Shown one piece after another: positions 22,292-29,724 of a stretch of 64,000 nucleotides of DNA; the first letter of the stretch is position 1; each line of letters opens with the position of its first letter. Below the pieces are notes generated by a model, which saw only the letters and a list, made by a program, of their open reading frames with translations, was not told the DNA's origin and did no database searches. The stretch spans positions 168,544 through 232,543 of the forward strand of contig NZ_MSCT01000014.1 in assembly GCF_001921865.1 (NCBI RefSeq), given 5' to 3'. The position numbers were made by a program, and so were the translations under genes. This DNA is from Pseudomonas chlororaphis (GTDB lineage: Bacteria > Pseudomonadota > Gammaproteobacteria > Pseudomonadales > Pseudomonadaceae).

Positions 22292-22795
22292 ATGAGCGCA
22301 AAACTACTGGTCAAATGGGTCAACCGGACCCAGAAGCACCCCCACGGCGTCTGCGAAGCGGCCGTCATGAAATGGCTGGCGGCCATCGACAACGCGGGCC
22401 TGGCCCAGTCGCTGAAGCTGACGCCGGAGCAATGCGACGCCCTGCAGGATCAGGTGGAAAAAGGCGAGACCTTTGCCCTGCTGCTCCCGCCCATGCTGTT
22501 GCCGACGTCGAGCTTCCACCCCTTTGAAGGGCTGCCGCCCAGCGTCGATGCGCTGAAAGCCATGACGGCGGGAAGCTTCTACTTCGTCTCCGCCGACGGC
22601 CGTCCCGGGGTCGGCGGGCATGCGATGGGCCTCTATAAAAACGCCCAGAACCTGTTTTTCTTCGACCCCGAGCTCGGCATCTATTCCTACGACTTCAACA
22701 GCGCGGCGGACCTGAGCGACATCGTCAAGAAAACCCAGAACTACGGCACGGCGGCCTACTGCCGGGGCACCTTCACCAAGCCGCCGAAACCGTAA
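22292..22795 (+). CDS. Small YopT/AvrPphB-like (peptidase C58-type) protein
   Basis: 167 residues, no signal peptide and no membrane segment. Three conserved-looking blocks match the layout of C58 cysteine peptidases: HGVCEAAVMKWL (Cys21), GGHAMGLYKN (His110) and LFFFDPELGIYSYD (Asp125). Spacing and local context (G-x-C-E-A, G-H-A, F-F-D-P-x-x-G) fit a Cys-His-Asp triad. The assignment rests on these motifs; overall similarity could not be tested. Start: ATG after AAGGAGCGGTC, a strong site. It stands 120 bp after the efflux gene and before a terminator, so it may be co-transcribed with the luxR-nodT pair. Relatives are type III effectors or toxin domains; a short stand-alone copy could be an effector, an immunity-type decoy or a housekeeping relative. 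Function unknown. Confidence 0.72.
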   Translation: MSAKLLVKWVNRTQKHPHGVCEAAVMKWLAAIDNAGLAQSLKLTPEQCDALQDQVEKGETFALLLPPMLLPTSSFHPFEGLPPSVDALKAMTAGSFYFVSADGRPGVGGHAMGLYKNAQNLFFFDPELGIYSYDFNSAADLSDIVKKTQNYGTAAYCRGTFTKPPKP

Positions 22796-22814
22796 CGGCC
22801 GGTGCAGCCATAAA

Positions 22815-22839
22815 AAAAGCCCGGCAATGCCGGGCTTTT
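22815..22839. terminator. Bidirectional intrinsic terminator
   Basis: AAAAGCCCGGC-aat-GCCGGGCTTTT: an 11-bp stem with A and T tracts on either side, placed between the C58-like gene (rightward) and the fimbrial gene (leftward), so it can serve both. Confidence 0.9.
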
Positions 22840-22912
22840 CAGTAGAGGCGCTTGCCGAACACGCTTCGCGTCGGCGTTCTTCGACACGCCCTGATCGGGA
22901 TGTCGAGCCCTG

Positions 22913-23899
22913 TCATCGATAGGAAATAGTGAAGGTCGCCATGGCCTTCACGCTACCGGCCTTGAGCGTTCCGGTCTTGATGTAGTGGGCGGAGAGCGGA
23001 ATGGAGATAGTGCCGTTGCCACTCTGCTTGACGAACCAGGCCGCGCTGGCGTCGGTCTCGGGGCCGAAACGGACGGCGGTGTTGTCATTCATCAGGCGTA
23101 TGCCGACGCCCTTGGCGGTCGAGTCCGGGGCCAGGGTCAACAGGTCGGTGCGATTGCCCGGATTGGCGACGTCGGTCAGCGTCATGTAGACCCGAGTGGT
23201 GGCATTCTGGGTACCGCCGGAACACGCCAGGTTGATGGTGAACGACTTGGCGGGACCTACTGCACTGGTACTGTTCATACTCATCGAGCCCAGTGGCACG
23301 GGAATGGTGCTCGGTCCTGTGTAGTGACAACTCGGCACGGTCGGTTTGATCTGGAGCGAACCGGAAATCCTGTATGACAGAAATTGGAAAGTCTTGTCGC
23401 GAACCCAACTGCCGCCCAGCTCGCCGGTCAGGCTACCTCCCGCAGTGATAGGGCCGGTCTTGACCAGCTCGACAACGAGGTCGCTTTTTCCGAAAAACAT
23501 TGAGTTCTGAGCGTTAGAGAACTCAAAGGGCCACCACGTACTGTGGTTACTGTGACGTAATCTCACCCCTATGCCTTGGACTTGCGTAGGCCAGGTACTG
23601 TAGGCCCCCGTAGGGCCTATCTGCCCGCTGTAGACATTACGTACCCCGCCAGAGCCCGGACACAGGATATTCCCACTGCTACCAATCGTTGGGACCTGCT
23701 GCGAGAACACCACGGTACCGTTGGCGACCTGAGGGTCGAAAGCCACCGAGTTGAATGGCCCCACGGACATGACATAAGGGTTGGGGACTTTCACGTCGTT
23801 AACCTCGATATGGCATTCCTCAGCAGAGGCCGCCAGAGGCACAAGAACGGACAAGCCGAAAAAAAGACCTTTACGCAGGACCGAAGAAAAATAGAGCAC
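22913..23899 (-). CDS. Two-domain fimbrial adhesin (type 1 pilus tip type)
   Basis: 328 residues from the GTG start I chose. A signal peptide (VLRKGLFFGLSVLVPLAASA) is followed by EEC. The N-terminal half is lectin-domain-like; the C-terminal half (from about PSCHYTGPSTIPVPLG) is a fimbrial pilin domain with paired Cys and a terminal beta strand ending AMATFTISYR, the donor-strand/chaperone-recognition type. Tip adhesins of chaperone-usher pili are built this way. The frame is open 17 codons further upstream, but AAGGAGGTGATCC sits directly before GTG and settles the start. No chaperone, usher or major pilin is nearby, so it must use machinery encoded elsewhere or be an orphan. Base composition is lower in GC than the NRPS region, suggesting transfer. 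A related adhesin gene lies 0.8 kb away, divergent. Confidence 0.8.
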   Translation of the reverse strand: MLYFSSVLRKGLFFGLSVLVPLAASAEECHIEVNDVKVPNPYVMSVGPFNSVAFDPQVANGTVVFSQQVPTIGSSGNILCPGSGGVRNVYSGQIGPTGAYSTWPTQVQGIGVRLRHSNHSTWWPFEFSNAQNSMFFGKSDLVVELVKTGPITAGGSLTGELGGSWVRDKTFQFLSYRISGSLQIKPTVPSCHYTGPSTIPVPLGSMSMNSTSAVGPAKSFTINLACSGGTQNATTRVYMTLTDVANPGNRTDLLTLAPDSTAKGVGIRLMNDNTAVRFGPETDASAAWFVKQSGNGTISIPLSAHYIKTGTLKAGSVKAMATFTISYR

Positions 23900-23901
23900 C
23901 G

Positions 23902-23914
23902 GGATCACCTCCTT
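23902..23914 (-). promoter_or_regulatory. Exceptionally long Shine-Dalgarno match deciding a GTG start
   Basis: The leftward strand reads AAGGAGGTGATCC, 13 nt complementary to the 3' end of 16S rRNA (GGATCACCTCCTT). It ends 2 nt before the GTG at 23899. Most genes here have 4-7 nt matches. Confidence 0.8.
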
Positions 23915-24126
23915 GAAATCGGCAAAAACCATATCAAAGGGGTAAACCACAGATAAATAAGGACATTCCTAGATTGATCGCGATATAGGACGTCACCGCG
24001 TAAGGGCGCCGTTCGCCAACGCATAAAATCCGGCGACAGGGAAAAGGCCCCGAGGGTCGTTTTTTTGATCGTGTTGAAACTCACCGCAACGCGGCAATCC
24101 CTGTTAGCGAGTAAGCCACATATTGG

Positions 24127-24305
24127 CTAGAGGTCCTGGGGGCTGTGGGGATAGGCGACGAGAAAATCGATGAAGCGACGGGTTTTCAGCGGCAGCTGGT
24201 GGCGGCTGGAGTAGATCGCGTACAGCGCCCTGGAGTGCCACTCGAGCTCGGGAAACAACCGTATCAACGCGCCCTGCGCATTCAAAATCCTGCTGGCATG
24301 CTAGA
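24127..24305 (-). pseudogene. LysR-type regulator, C-terminal remnant
   Basis: The leftward frame encodes about 50 residues, GALIRLFPELEWHSRALYAI, then YSSRHQLPLKTRRFIDFLVA, ending PHSPQDL-stop. This is the usual C-terminus of a LysR effector-binding domain (basic residues, then RFIDFL). An in-frame TAG lies just upstream at about 24305 and no DNA-binding domain precedes it. It is a scar of a lost regulator, on the same side as the adhesin gene. Confidence 0.75.
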
Positions 24306-24399
24306 AACAACCTTACCAACCTCGGGCAGGCTCATTTTCCGATCTACTCCGTCGAGGGAGGCGGGTACTGCCCCTCAAGACTGGACTTAATGCAAAACC

Positions 24400-24716
24400 A
24401 CCTTACTCGCCCGGCATATAAAACTACTTGCACATTGATATTAAATTTTTCCCCACCTCAAAAACCCAACCCCATACACCCGCTAAAAAACTTAACTTCA
24501 ATCAACAACAATAGAAAAACACACATTAAAAACCCATATAAAAAGTAAAAAACCAACCAACCCTTACACAAAATAGCAACTTAAAACACTAAACACCTAC
24601 ATAGTCACACTTACAAACCAAAGACTAAGACGTTTCTTAAAATCCAGTATCGCCCCCACAAATCACATAAAAACCCATACAATCCTTGGACATTAATTAC
24701 CTATCGATTACTGCCT
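24400..24716. other. Extremely G-poor, A/C-rich stretch upstream of the second adhesin
   Basis: About 300 bp in which the + strand is almost entirely A, C and T, with very few G and runs such as AAAACCCAACCCCATACACC. No open frame is supported. RNA read rightward would be nearly unstructured; it contains AACAACAA (24504-24511), an AAnAAnAA-type Hfq/Crc motif, though about 200 nt before the start codon. Composition is unlike anything else in the window and suggests foreign origin or a long unstructured leader. Confidence 0.6.
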
Positions 24717-25781
24717 ATGAAGCTCCCAAGTCCGATCCAACACCACGTCCTTAGAAAACTGACTCGCGCGCTCATCATCGCGGTCGGTTGCGCCGGAGCG
24801 ACATCGGCCATGGCCTACTGCGAGAAACCAGAAAGGAATCCGCCAAGTTTATCCAGCATTTCGCCGTTGCCTGCTGTAACGAGCTTGAAAAGCGTCCCTA
24901 TTGGGGGAGTGATGGCCTCTTATTCAATTGTGGCTGGAGCCTCGGGCAACTGGGGCGGATGGTCTTGGTGCGCCTACGATGGAAAACGTGGCCAACGTGG
25001 AATGACAACCCCCAGCACTAATCTCATACCAATTGATAATCGAGGATTGTACGAGTCTGGCATTCCCGGTGTGGGTATACGGATTGGGCACCGCGCAAAC
25101 TCAAACTGGTCAACCCCATCTTTTCCACCCTTTTCCTCGAGCACAGGACATGACGGAGTGATTATGTATTTCCCAAACATTCTCTCCGTTGAGTTCGTGC
25201 GAACAGCAATGGGAGTTGGAAAAGGGGACATGCCGCCCTTCAACTATCAAACCAGCTTCTTTATCGACACCACCTACACCACGCCAACACGCGCAACCTT
25301 CAACATTCAAGGAACGAACCTGAAGACAAAGCTGGAGCACAACGCGTTCTTCACCAGTTGTTTCACTCCAAAAACCGATACCGTCGTCACTATGGGGCGC
25401 CCCGCCGTTGCCCAGATCAGTCGAGGATCGGTCGTGGATCACCCCTTCGCCCTGGACGTCGTCTGTGAAGGGCTGAACCCGACGACCAAGCCACCGGTAA
25501 AGGTCTATTTCGAGGGCAACTCCGTTCGCGACGGTCTACTGAATCTGAATGGCGCCGGACAGCAAGGCGTGGCCAAGGGCGTGGGTATTTCACTCACCAC
25601 CGACAGCGGCGCGCCGTTGCCCTTCTCCAAAGCCAAAGCCGTTGCCCTGGACTGGCAAGCGAGCGGGCCCGGGAACGAAATGTATCGTTTTTCCGGCAAG
25701 GCACGTTACATCGCTACGGGCGGGGAAATCAGCGTAGGCAGAGCAGATGCCACCCTGACCTACATACTGGAGTACAACTAA
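24717..25781 (+). CDS. Two-domain fimbrial adhesin, second copy
   Basis: 354 residues. Signal peptide VLRKLTRALIIAVGCAGATSAMA, then YCEKPERN. The N-terminal half is Gly/Ser/Trp-rich and lectin-like (ASGNWGGWSWCAYDGKRG); the C-terminal half from about TSCFTPKTDTVVTMG is a pilin domain with paired Cys, ending ADATLTYILEYN. Domain plan and several motifs (GVGIRIGH against GIGVRLRH; KGVGISLTTDSG against KGVGIRLMNDNT) show it is a diverged paralogue of the gene at 22913-23899. I see no good ribosome-binding site before the ATG at 24717. No chaperone or usher is adjacent. It is divergent from the first copy and separated from it by a LysR scar and the G-poor stretch. Confidence 0.8.
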   Translation: MKLPSPIQHHVLRKLTRALIIAVGCAGATSAMAYCEKPERNPPSLSSISPLPAVTSLKSVPIGGVMASYSIVAGASGNWGGWSWCAYDGKRGQRGMTTPSTNLIPIDNRGLYESGIPGVGIRIGHRANSNWSTPSFPPFSSSTGHDGVIMYFPNILSVEFVRTAMGVGKGDMPPFNYQTSFFIDTTYTTPTRATFNIQGTNLKTKLEHNAFFTSCFTPKTDTVVTMGRPAVAQISRGSVVDHPFALDVVCEGLNPTTKPPVKVYFEGNSVRDGLLNLNGAGQQGVAKGVGISLTTDSGAPLPFSKAKAVALDWQASGPGNEMYRFSGKARYIATGGEISVGRADATLTYILEYN

Positions 25782-25830
25782 CGGGCTTAGAAAATCGTGC
25801 CGACCTGACTCTCGATCAGTGGCAAAGCGA

Positions 25831-25971
25831 TGCTTTCAATTCTTGTACTTGACCTATGACTTGCCCAAAGCCACCTATTCAATCCCCGGGTATTACCGGC
25901 AGCAGACCTTCAGTCTGTTTTTGCACGCCAAGGCCTCCACCCGCTTTGACAAGCGCTTCGCCAAATCCTAA
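25831..25971 (+). pseudogene. Possible 3' remnant of an unidentified gene
   Basis: The frame reads CFQFLYLTYDLPKATYSIPG, then YYRQQTFSLFLHAKASTRFD and KRFAKS-stop. It looks like real protein (aromatic-rich, balanced) but has no start or plausible 5' part, since the adhesin stop lies just upstream. I do not recognise the family. Confidence 0.3.
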
Positions 25972-26026
25972 ACCTGTTATCTGGACGGTCAGTGACGACA
26001 CAGCGTTCCGCGCGATGGAGGGAGCC

Positions 26027-26446
26027 ATGTACTTCGATATGTTTCCTATTTTCTATGTTGCCGATCTCAAGCGTTCCTTGAAGTTCTACACCGAGCTGCT
26101 CGAGTTTCAGGAAACCTTCCGCTTTCCGGAGGAAGCCGGCGCAGACCCCGAATACGTGACGCTGGAACTGGCCGGCAAGCGATTGGGGCTGTGGACCTAC
26201 GTCGCCGCGAGCTACTTCCAGCAACGCATGCTTCCCCCGCCTTCGGGGCCGCGCGGCGAGTTGTGCCTGTACGTGGAAGACACCGAGGCGGCCATCGAAA
26301 AGCTGCGCCAGGCCGGGGTCAAGATCATCAAGGAAGTGCAACCGCAGCCGTGGGGCAAGGTCATGTCCGTGGTCGAGGACCCGGACGGCAACCCGCTCCA
26401 TATCACGACCCCGGCAGAACGCCCCAACGCCCATGCCAGGCGATGA
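26027..26446 (+). CDS. VOC-superfamily (glyoxalase/bleomycin-resistance fold) protein
   Basis: 139 residues. One vicinal-oxygen-chelate fold with two beta-alpha-beta-beta-beta halves: MFPIFYVADLKRSLKFYTEL, a middle YVTLELAGKRLGLW, then GELCLYVEDTEAAIEKLRQA, and the closing strand VVEDPDGNPLHIT. Metal-ligand-type acids sit at the ends of both halves. I take ATG 26027 after GGAGGGAG; 26039 is an alternative, and the frame further upstream is not protein-like. It overlaps the P450 gene by 14 bp, so the two are probably translationally coupled. Family members act as dioxygenases, isomerases or drug-binding resistance proteins. With a P450 partner, a small-molecule tailoring or self-resistance role is possible but unproven. 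Confidence 0.8.
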   Translation: MYFDMFPIFYVADLKRSLKFYTELLEFQETFRFPEEAGADPEYVTLELAGKRLGLWTYVAASYFQQRMLPPPSGPRGELCLYVEDTEAAIEKLRQAGVKIIKEVQPQPWGKVMSVVEDPDGNPLHITTPAERPNAHARR

Positions 26447-27656
26447 GTTCGACCCCCGCGTGTTCGAGCACAACGATGAGCGCTTTATCGCCGACCCTTA
26501 TCCGTTCTATGCCTATATGCGTCGGTGCAGTCCTCGTTATCGAGCCGCGCATCTGTTCGGCGGCGCGTGGCTGGTCTTTTGCCATGACGATGCGCGCCAA
26601 CTGCTGTGCGACCCTCGCCTGTCGACCTCGCGCGCCCGGCTGCCGGTCGCGGGGTTACGCGCGGAACAGCGGGCAGAGTTCGAGGACATGTTCCGCGCGT
26701 TCGACGGCTGGATCGCGTTCAACGAAGACCATCGTCACTTGTGCATGCGCCAGCATGCCCTCAAGGCGGCGGTTCAGCTCCGACCGGAAAACCTGCTCCC
26801 CCGGGTACGACGCCTCATCGACACGCTGATGCGCCAACGCGCGGAGCCTGGCCGATTCGATGTCATGCAGGATCTGGCGACGCCCCTGCCGGGGCTGGCG
26901 CTCGCCGAGTTGCTGGGCGTTCCCGCCGCCGATGCGCCGCGGTTGAAATCCTGGTCGCAAGACATCTCCAGGCTCTACGGCTCGACCAACCTCGCGCCGC
27001 AAGACATCCGCCCTATCCGCGACAGCGCCCTGGCGCTGCTGGGGTACCTGGATGAAATCGCCCGCTCGGATAACCACGAAGGCTCGTTGCTGCATGAGCT
27101 CATGGGCATGGAGGTCAAGGGTTACCGACCGGGTCGCTCCGAGGCGGTCGCCCAAGTGGTGATGCTGCTGTTCGCCGCCCTGGAGCCCACCGCCTATCTG
27201 GTGGGCAATGCCATTGCCGCGCTCCAGGCGCATCCGGATCAGTTGGCGCTGGTCCAACAGGAACCGGAGTTGCTCGACGCCCTGGTCGAGGAAACGCTGC
27301 GCTACGACACGCCGGTGCAGTTTGTCGGCCGGTTGGTCCGCGAGGCGTTCACCTGGAAGGACTGCCGAATGGAAACGGGTCAGGTCGTCCTGTCCTATGT
27401 GGCTTCCGCCCATCGCGACGCCGGGCATTATCACCAGCCGGACAGCTTTCGCCTCAAGCGCAGCGACAGCCAGCATCTGGCCTTCGGCCAGGGCGCCCAC
27501 TACTGCCTGGGTGCGCCGGCGGTCCGAGTCATTGCCGCTGAAACCCTGGGTGCCGTCCTGCGGCATTACCCGACGCTGGCCCCGGCGCCAGGCGCTGCGA
27601 CGCGGTTCAATAGCAACCTCGGGTTCCGCGGGCGCACTTCGCTGGTGCTGTGCTGA
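26433..27656 (+). CDS. Cytochrome P450 with an altered I-helix
   Basis: 407 residues, a soluble bacterial class I P450. The ExxR motif is EETLRYDTP; the heme loop is HLAFGQGAHYCLGAPAVR with the axial Cys. The I-helix reads LFAALEPTAYLVGN where most family members have (A/G)GxxT: aligned with AGHETTAN, the acid is kept but the next residue, normally the conserved Thr, is Pro. The gene starts inside the VOC gene and has no ribosome-binding site of its own, consistent with coupling. No ferredoxin or reductase is adjacent. The lost Thr suggests unusual proton delivery (peroxide-driven or phenol-coupling types are known to deviate here). Substrate unknown; modification of the nearby lipopeptide is not suggested by known members of that family. 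Confidence 0.9.
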   Translation: MPGDEFDPRVFEHNDERFIADPYPFYAYMRRCSPRYRAAHLFGGAWLVFCHDDARQLLCDPRLSTSRARLPVAGLRAEQRAEFEDMFRAFDGWIAFNEDHRHLCMRQHALKAAVQLRPENLLPRVRRLIDTLMRQRAEPGRFDVMQDLATPLPGLALAELLGVPAADAPRLKSWSQDISRLYGSTNLAPQDIRPIRDSALALLGYLDEIARSDNHEGSLLHELMGMEVKGYRPGRSEAVAQVVMLLFAALEPTAYLVGNAIAALQAHPDQLALVQQEPELLDALVEETLRYDTPVQFVGRLVREAFTWKDCRMETGQVVLSYVASAHRDAGHYHQPDSFRLKRSDSQHLAFGQGAHYCLGAPAVRVIAAETLGAVLRHYPTLAPAPGAATRFNSNLGFRGRTSLVLC

Positions 27657-27695
27657 ACAAAAGCGGCAGGCGCCGGATCTCGGTTGAATCCGCAG

Positions 27696-27788
27696 AAACG
27701 CAAAAAGGACCCGAAGGTCCTTTTTGCGATCGCCGTGGAATTCGATTGAACGCTACAGCGCTATGTTTGGAGCGGGAAACGAGACTCG
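27696..27788 (-). repeat. 93-bp direct repeat, left copy (tRNA-Gly 3' end plus terminator)
   Basis: Aligned base for base with 44864-44956: 87 of 93 positions are identical. On the leftward strand it begins with the last 21 nt of tRNA-Gly (27768-27788) and continues through the terminator downstream of that tRNA. The other copy contains the whole tRNA. This is the pattern of an attachment-site duplication left by tRNA-targeted integration. Confidence 0.85.
27702..27725. terminator. Intrinsic terminator within the left repeat
   Basis: AAAAAGGACC-cgaa-GGTCCTTTTT: a 10-bp symmetrical stem with A/T tails, following the P450 stop by 45 bp. Identical in stem and loop to the one after tRNA-Gly at 44870-44893. 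Confidence 0.9.
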
Positions 27789-27812
27789 CCTCCGGCGTTC
27801 GGCCCACTGAAC

Positions 27813-28730
27813 CTAAAACTCACTGATGCCTGAAGCAGGAATGGCACCGCGATTGAGCTGTTCGCGCAGGAACTCGATGAAGACCTGCACCGGCCGCGAA
27901 CCCTGGCGGTGCTGCGGATAGACCGCCGACAAGGCCAGGGGCTCGGGCTCGAAGTCGTCCAGCAGCGACACCAGGCGCCCGTCCTTCAGCGCCGCCCTGA
28001 CGATGAAGGCCGGCAGGTAAGTAATGCCCATGCCGGCGATGGCCGCGTCCTTGAGCAATTCTCCGTTGTTGACCCGCATCCTGCCGGTGACGTTGACCAG
28101 CAAGGGCTTGTGGCCCGGCCCTGCAAAACGCCACTGCACCTGGCGGCCGTGGCCGTAAGGCAGGCAGTCGTGGCCCGACAGTTCCTCGGGCCTGAGCGGA
28201 GTGCCACGTTCGGCGAGATAAGCCGGGCTGGCGCAATACACCCGCTGGATCGAGGCGATACGGCGGGCGATCAGCGTCGAGTCTTCCAGCACGCCGATGC
28301 GCAAGGCCAGGTCGTAGCCCTCGCCGATCAGGTCCACCGGGCGATCGCTGAGATCGACCTCGACCGTGACCCCGCTATAGCGCCGCAGGAACGCTGGCAA
28401 CAGCTCCCCCAGATGGGCCATGGCGAACGACAGCGGCGCGCTCAGGCGAATGGTGCCCCGGGGTTCGACGGTCTGGCCGGCGATGCCCTGCTCCACCTGC
28501 TCGACTTCGTTGAGCAGGCGCAAGGCCGACTCGTAGTAACTCTGCCCCAGGGGCGTCACATCCAGGCTTCGGGTCGAGCGATTGAGCAGGCGCACGCCCA
28601 GGCGCTCTTCCAGTTGCATCACGCGCCGGCTGACGAACTGCTTGGACAAGCCCAGCTGATCCGCGGCCGCGGTGAAGCTGCCGGAGTCCATGACCTGGCA
28701 AAAAATACGCATATCCTCGAACGGGTTCAT
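27813..28730 (-). CDS. LysR-family transcriptional regulator
   Basis: 305 residues from ATG 28730 (AGGAA spaced 6 nt; the in-frame GTG at 28736 has none). The N-terminal winged helix reads MRIFCQVMDSGSFTAAADQL, GLSKQFVSRRVMQLEERLGV, RLLNRSTRSLDVT. The remainder is a type 2 periplasmic-binding fold (GTIRLSAPLSFAM, VDLIGEGYDLALRIG) as in CrgA/DmlR-type regulators. Its 3' end lies 25 bp inside the left tRNA-Gly repeat boundary, so it is the first gene of the putative island. The next gene upstream reads the same way but is separated by REP elements, so no clear target is adjacent. Confidence 0.92.
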   Translation of the reverse strand: MNPFEDMRIFCQVMDSGSFTAAADQLGLSKQFVSRRVMQLEERLGVRLLNRSTRSLDVTPLGQSYYESALRLLNEVEQVEQGIAGQTVEPRGTIRLSAPLSFAMAHLGELLPAFLRRYSGVTVEVDLSDRPVDLIGEGYDLALRIGVLEDSTLIARRIASIQRVYCASPAYLAERGTPLRPEELSGHDCLPYGHGRQVQWRFAGPGHKPLLVNVTGRMRVNNGELLKDAAIAGMGITYLPAFIVRAALKDGRLVSLLDDFEPEPLALSAVYPQHRQGSRPVQVFIEFLREQLNRGAIPASGISEF

Positions 28731-28855
28731 TGTCACTTCCTGGTGGACAGTCGAACGCTTATAGCGGTTTTTGGGCCATCTGGCACCTCATCGATCAGGG
28801 TTCACGGCAAAAAAAATGCCCGCCGTTGCACGTAATGCCGATCGGTCAAGGACAT

Positions 28856-28956
28856 TGCAGGAGCGAGCGTGCTCGCGATAGCGGCGAACGATACCGCGCC
28901 CTTGCTTGGGTAAACGCGGTGTTCTTGAGCCCATCGCGAGCACACTCGCTCCTACA
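28856..28956. repeat. Inverted REP pair
   Basis: GCAGGAGCGAGCGTGCTCGC and the inverse ATCGCGAGCACACTCGCTCC, facing each other about 50 bp apart. This is the common P. fluorescens-group REP doublet between genes. Confidence 0.8.
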
Positions 28957-29029
28957 GGGTTGCTCTTCACTTGACTGACTGGCATTACGCCCTTGAGCGG
29001 GCATTTTTTGTATCGGCAGTAGCGCAGGC

Positions 29030-29656
29030 TTACTTGGTGTTGAACGCCGAGTAGCTGTTCATCAGGTTGCGGTAGTTCGGGATACGTTGCGACAGCAGGT
29101 TGGCCAGGCCTTCCATGTCGTTGCGCCAGTCACGCTGCAACTCGCACGCCACGGAGAACCAGTTGACCAGTTGCGCGCCGGCGGCGGCCATGCGTGCCCA
29201 AGCGGCCTGCTGCACCACTTCGTTGAAGGTACCGGAAGCATCCGTCACGACGAACACATCAAAACCTTCCTCCAGCGCGCACAGGGTCGGGAACGCCACG
29301 CAGACGTCGGTCACGACACCGGCGATGATCAGTTGCTTGCGGCCGGTGGCCTTGATCGCCTTGACGAAGTCTTCGTTGTCCCAGGCATTGATCTGGCCTG
29401 GACGAGGGATGTAGGGCGCGTCCGGGAACATCTCTTTCAGCTCGGGCACCAGCGGGCCGTTCGGGCCGGACTCGAAGCTGGTGGTGAGGATGGTCGGCAA
29501 CTTGAAGAACTTGGCGCAATCGGCCAGGGCCAGCACGTTGTTCTTGAACTCGTTCGGCGAGAAGTCCTGTACCAGCGAGATCAGGCCGGTCTGGTGGTCG
29601 ACCAGCAGGACAGCGGCGTCATTAATGTCCAGGCGTTTGTAAGGTACGTTACTCAT
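29030..29656 (-). CDS. YcaC-type isochorismatase-family hydrolase
   Basis: 208 residues, cytosolic. Start ATG 29656 (MSNVPYKRLDIN) with AAGGAG 6 nt upstream; the longer frame is not protein-like. Cysteine-hydrolase features: catalytic Asp in AVLLVDHQTGL and nucleophile Cys in IAGVVTDVCVAFPTLCALEEG. Length and sequence resemble YcaC, a member of the family whose substrate is unsettled. It is the last gene of the DoxX / ABM / amidohydrolase run, 68 bp after the amidohydrolase. Pairing with an amidohydrolase suggests successive C-N bond cleavages on one compound; that is inference. Confidence 0.87.
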   Translation of the reverse strand: MSNVPYKRLDINDAAVLLVDHQTGLISLVQDFSPNEFKNNVLALADCAKFFKLPTILTTSFESGPNGPLVPELKEMFPDAPYIPRPGQINAWDNEDFVKAIKATGRKQLIIAGVVTDVCVAFPTLCALEEGFDVFVVTDASGTFNEVVQQAAWARMAAAGAQLVNWFSVACELQRDWRNDMEGLANLLSQRIPNYRNLMNSYSAFNTK

Positions 29657-29724
29657 GTGAAACTCCTTGGCGGATGGATGTCGCGAGAAACGCCGGCCGC
29701 CGTAGCCGGCGCTGTGGTTGAACG

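Noticed and set aside
24045..24068. GGCCCCGAGGGTCG followed by seven T as a terminator
   Set aside because: The stem pairs poorly and no rightward gene ends here.
28985..29010. Hairpin GCCC-ttgagc-GGGC followed by T-run as terminator of the YcaC-type gene
   Set aside because: The T-run is on the rightward strand, the wrong orientation for the leftward gene; stem only 4-5 bp.
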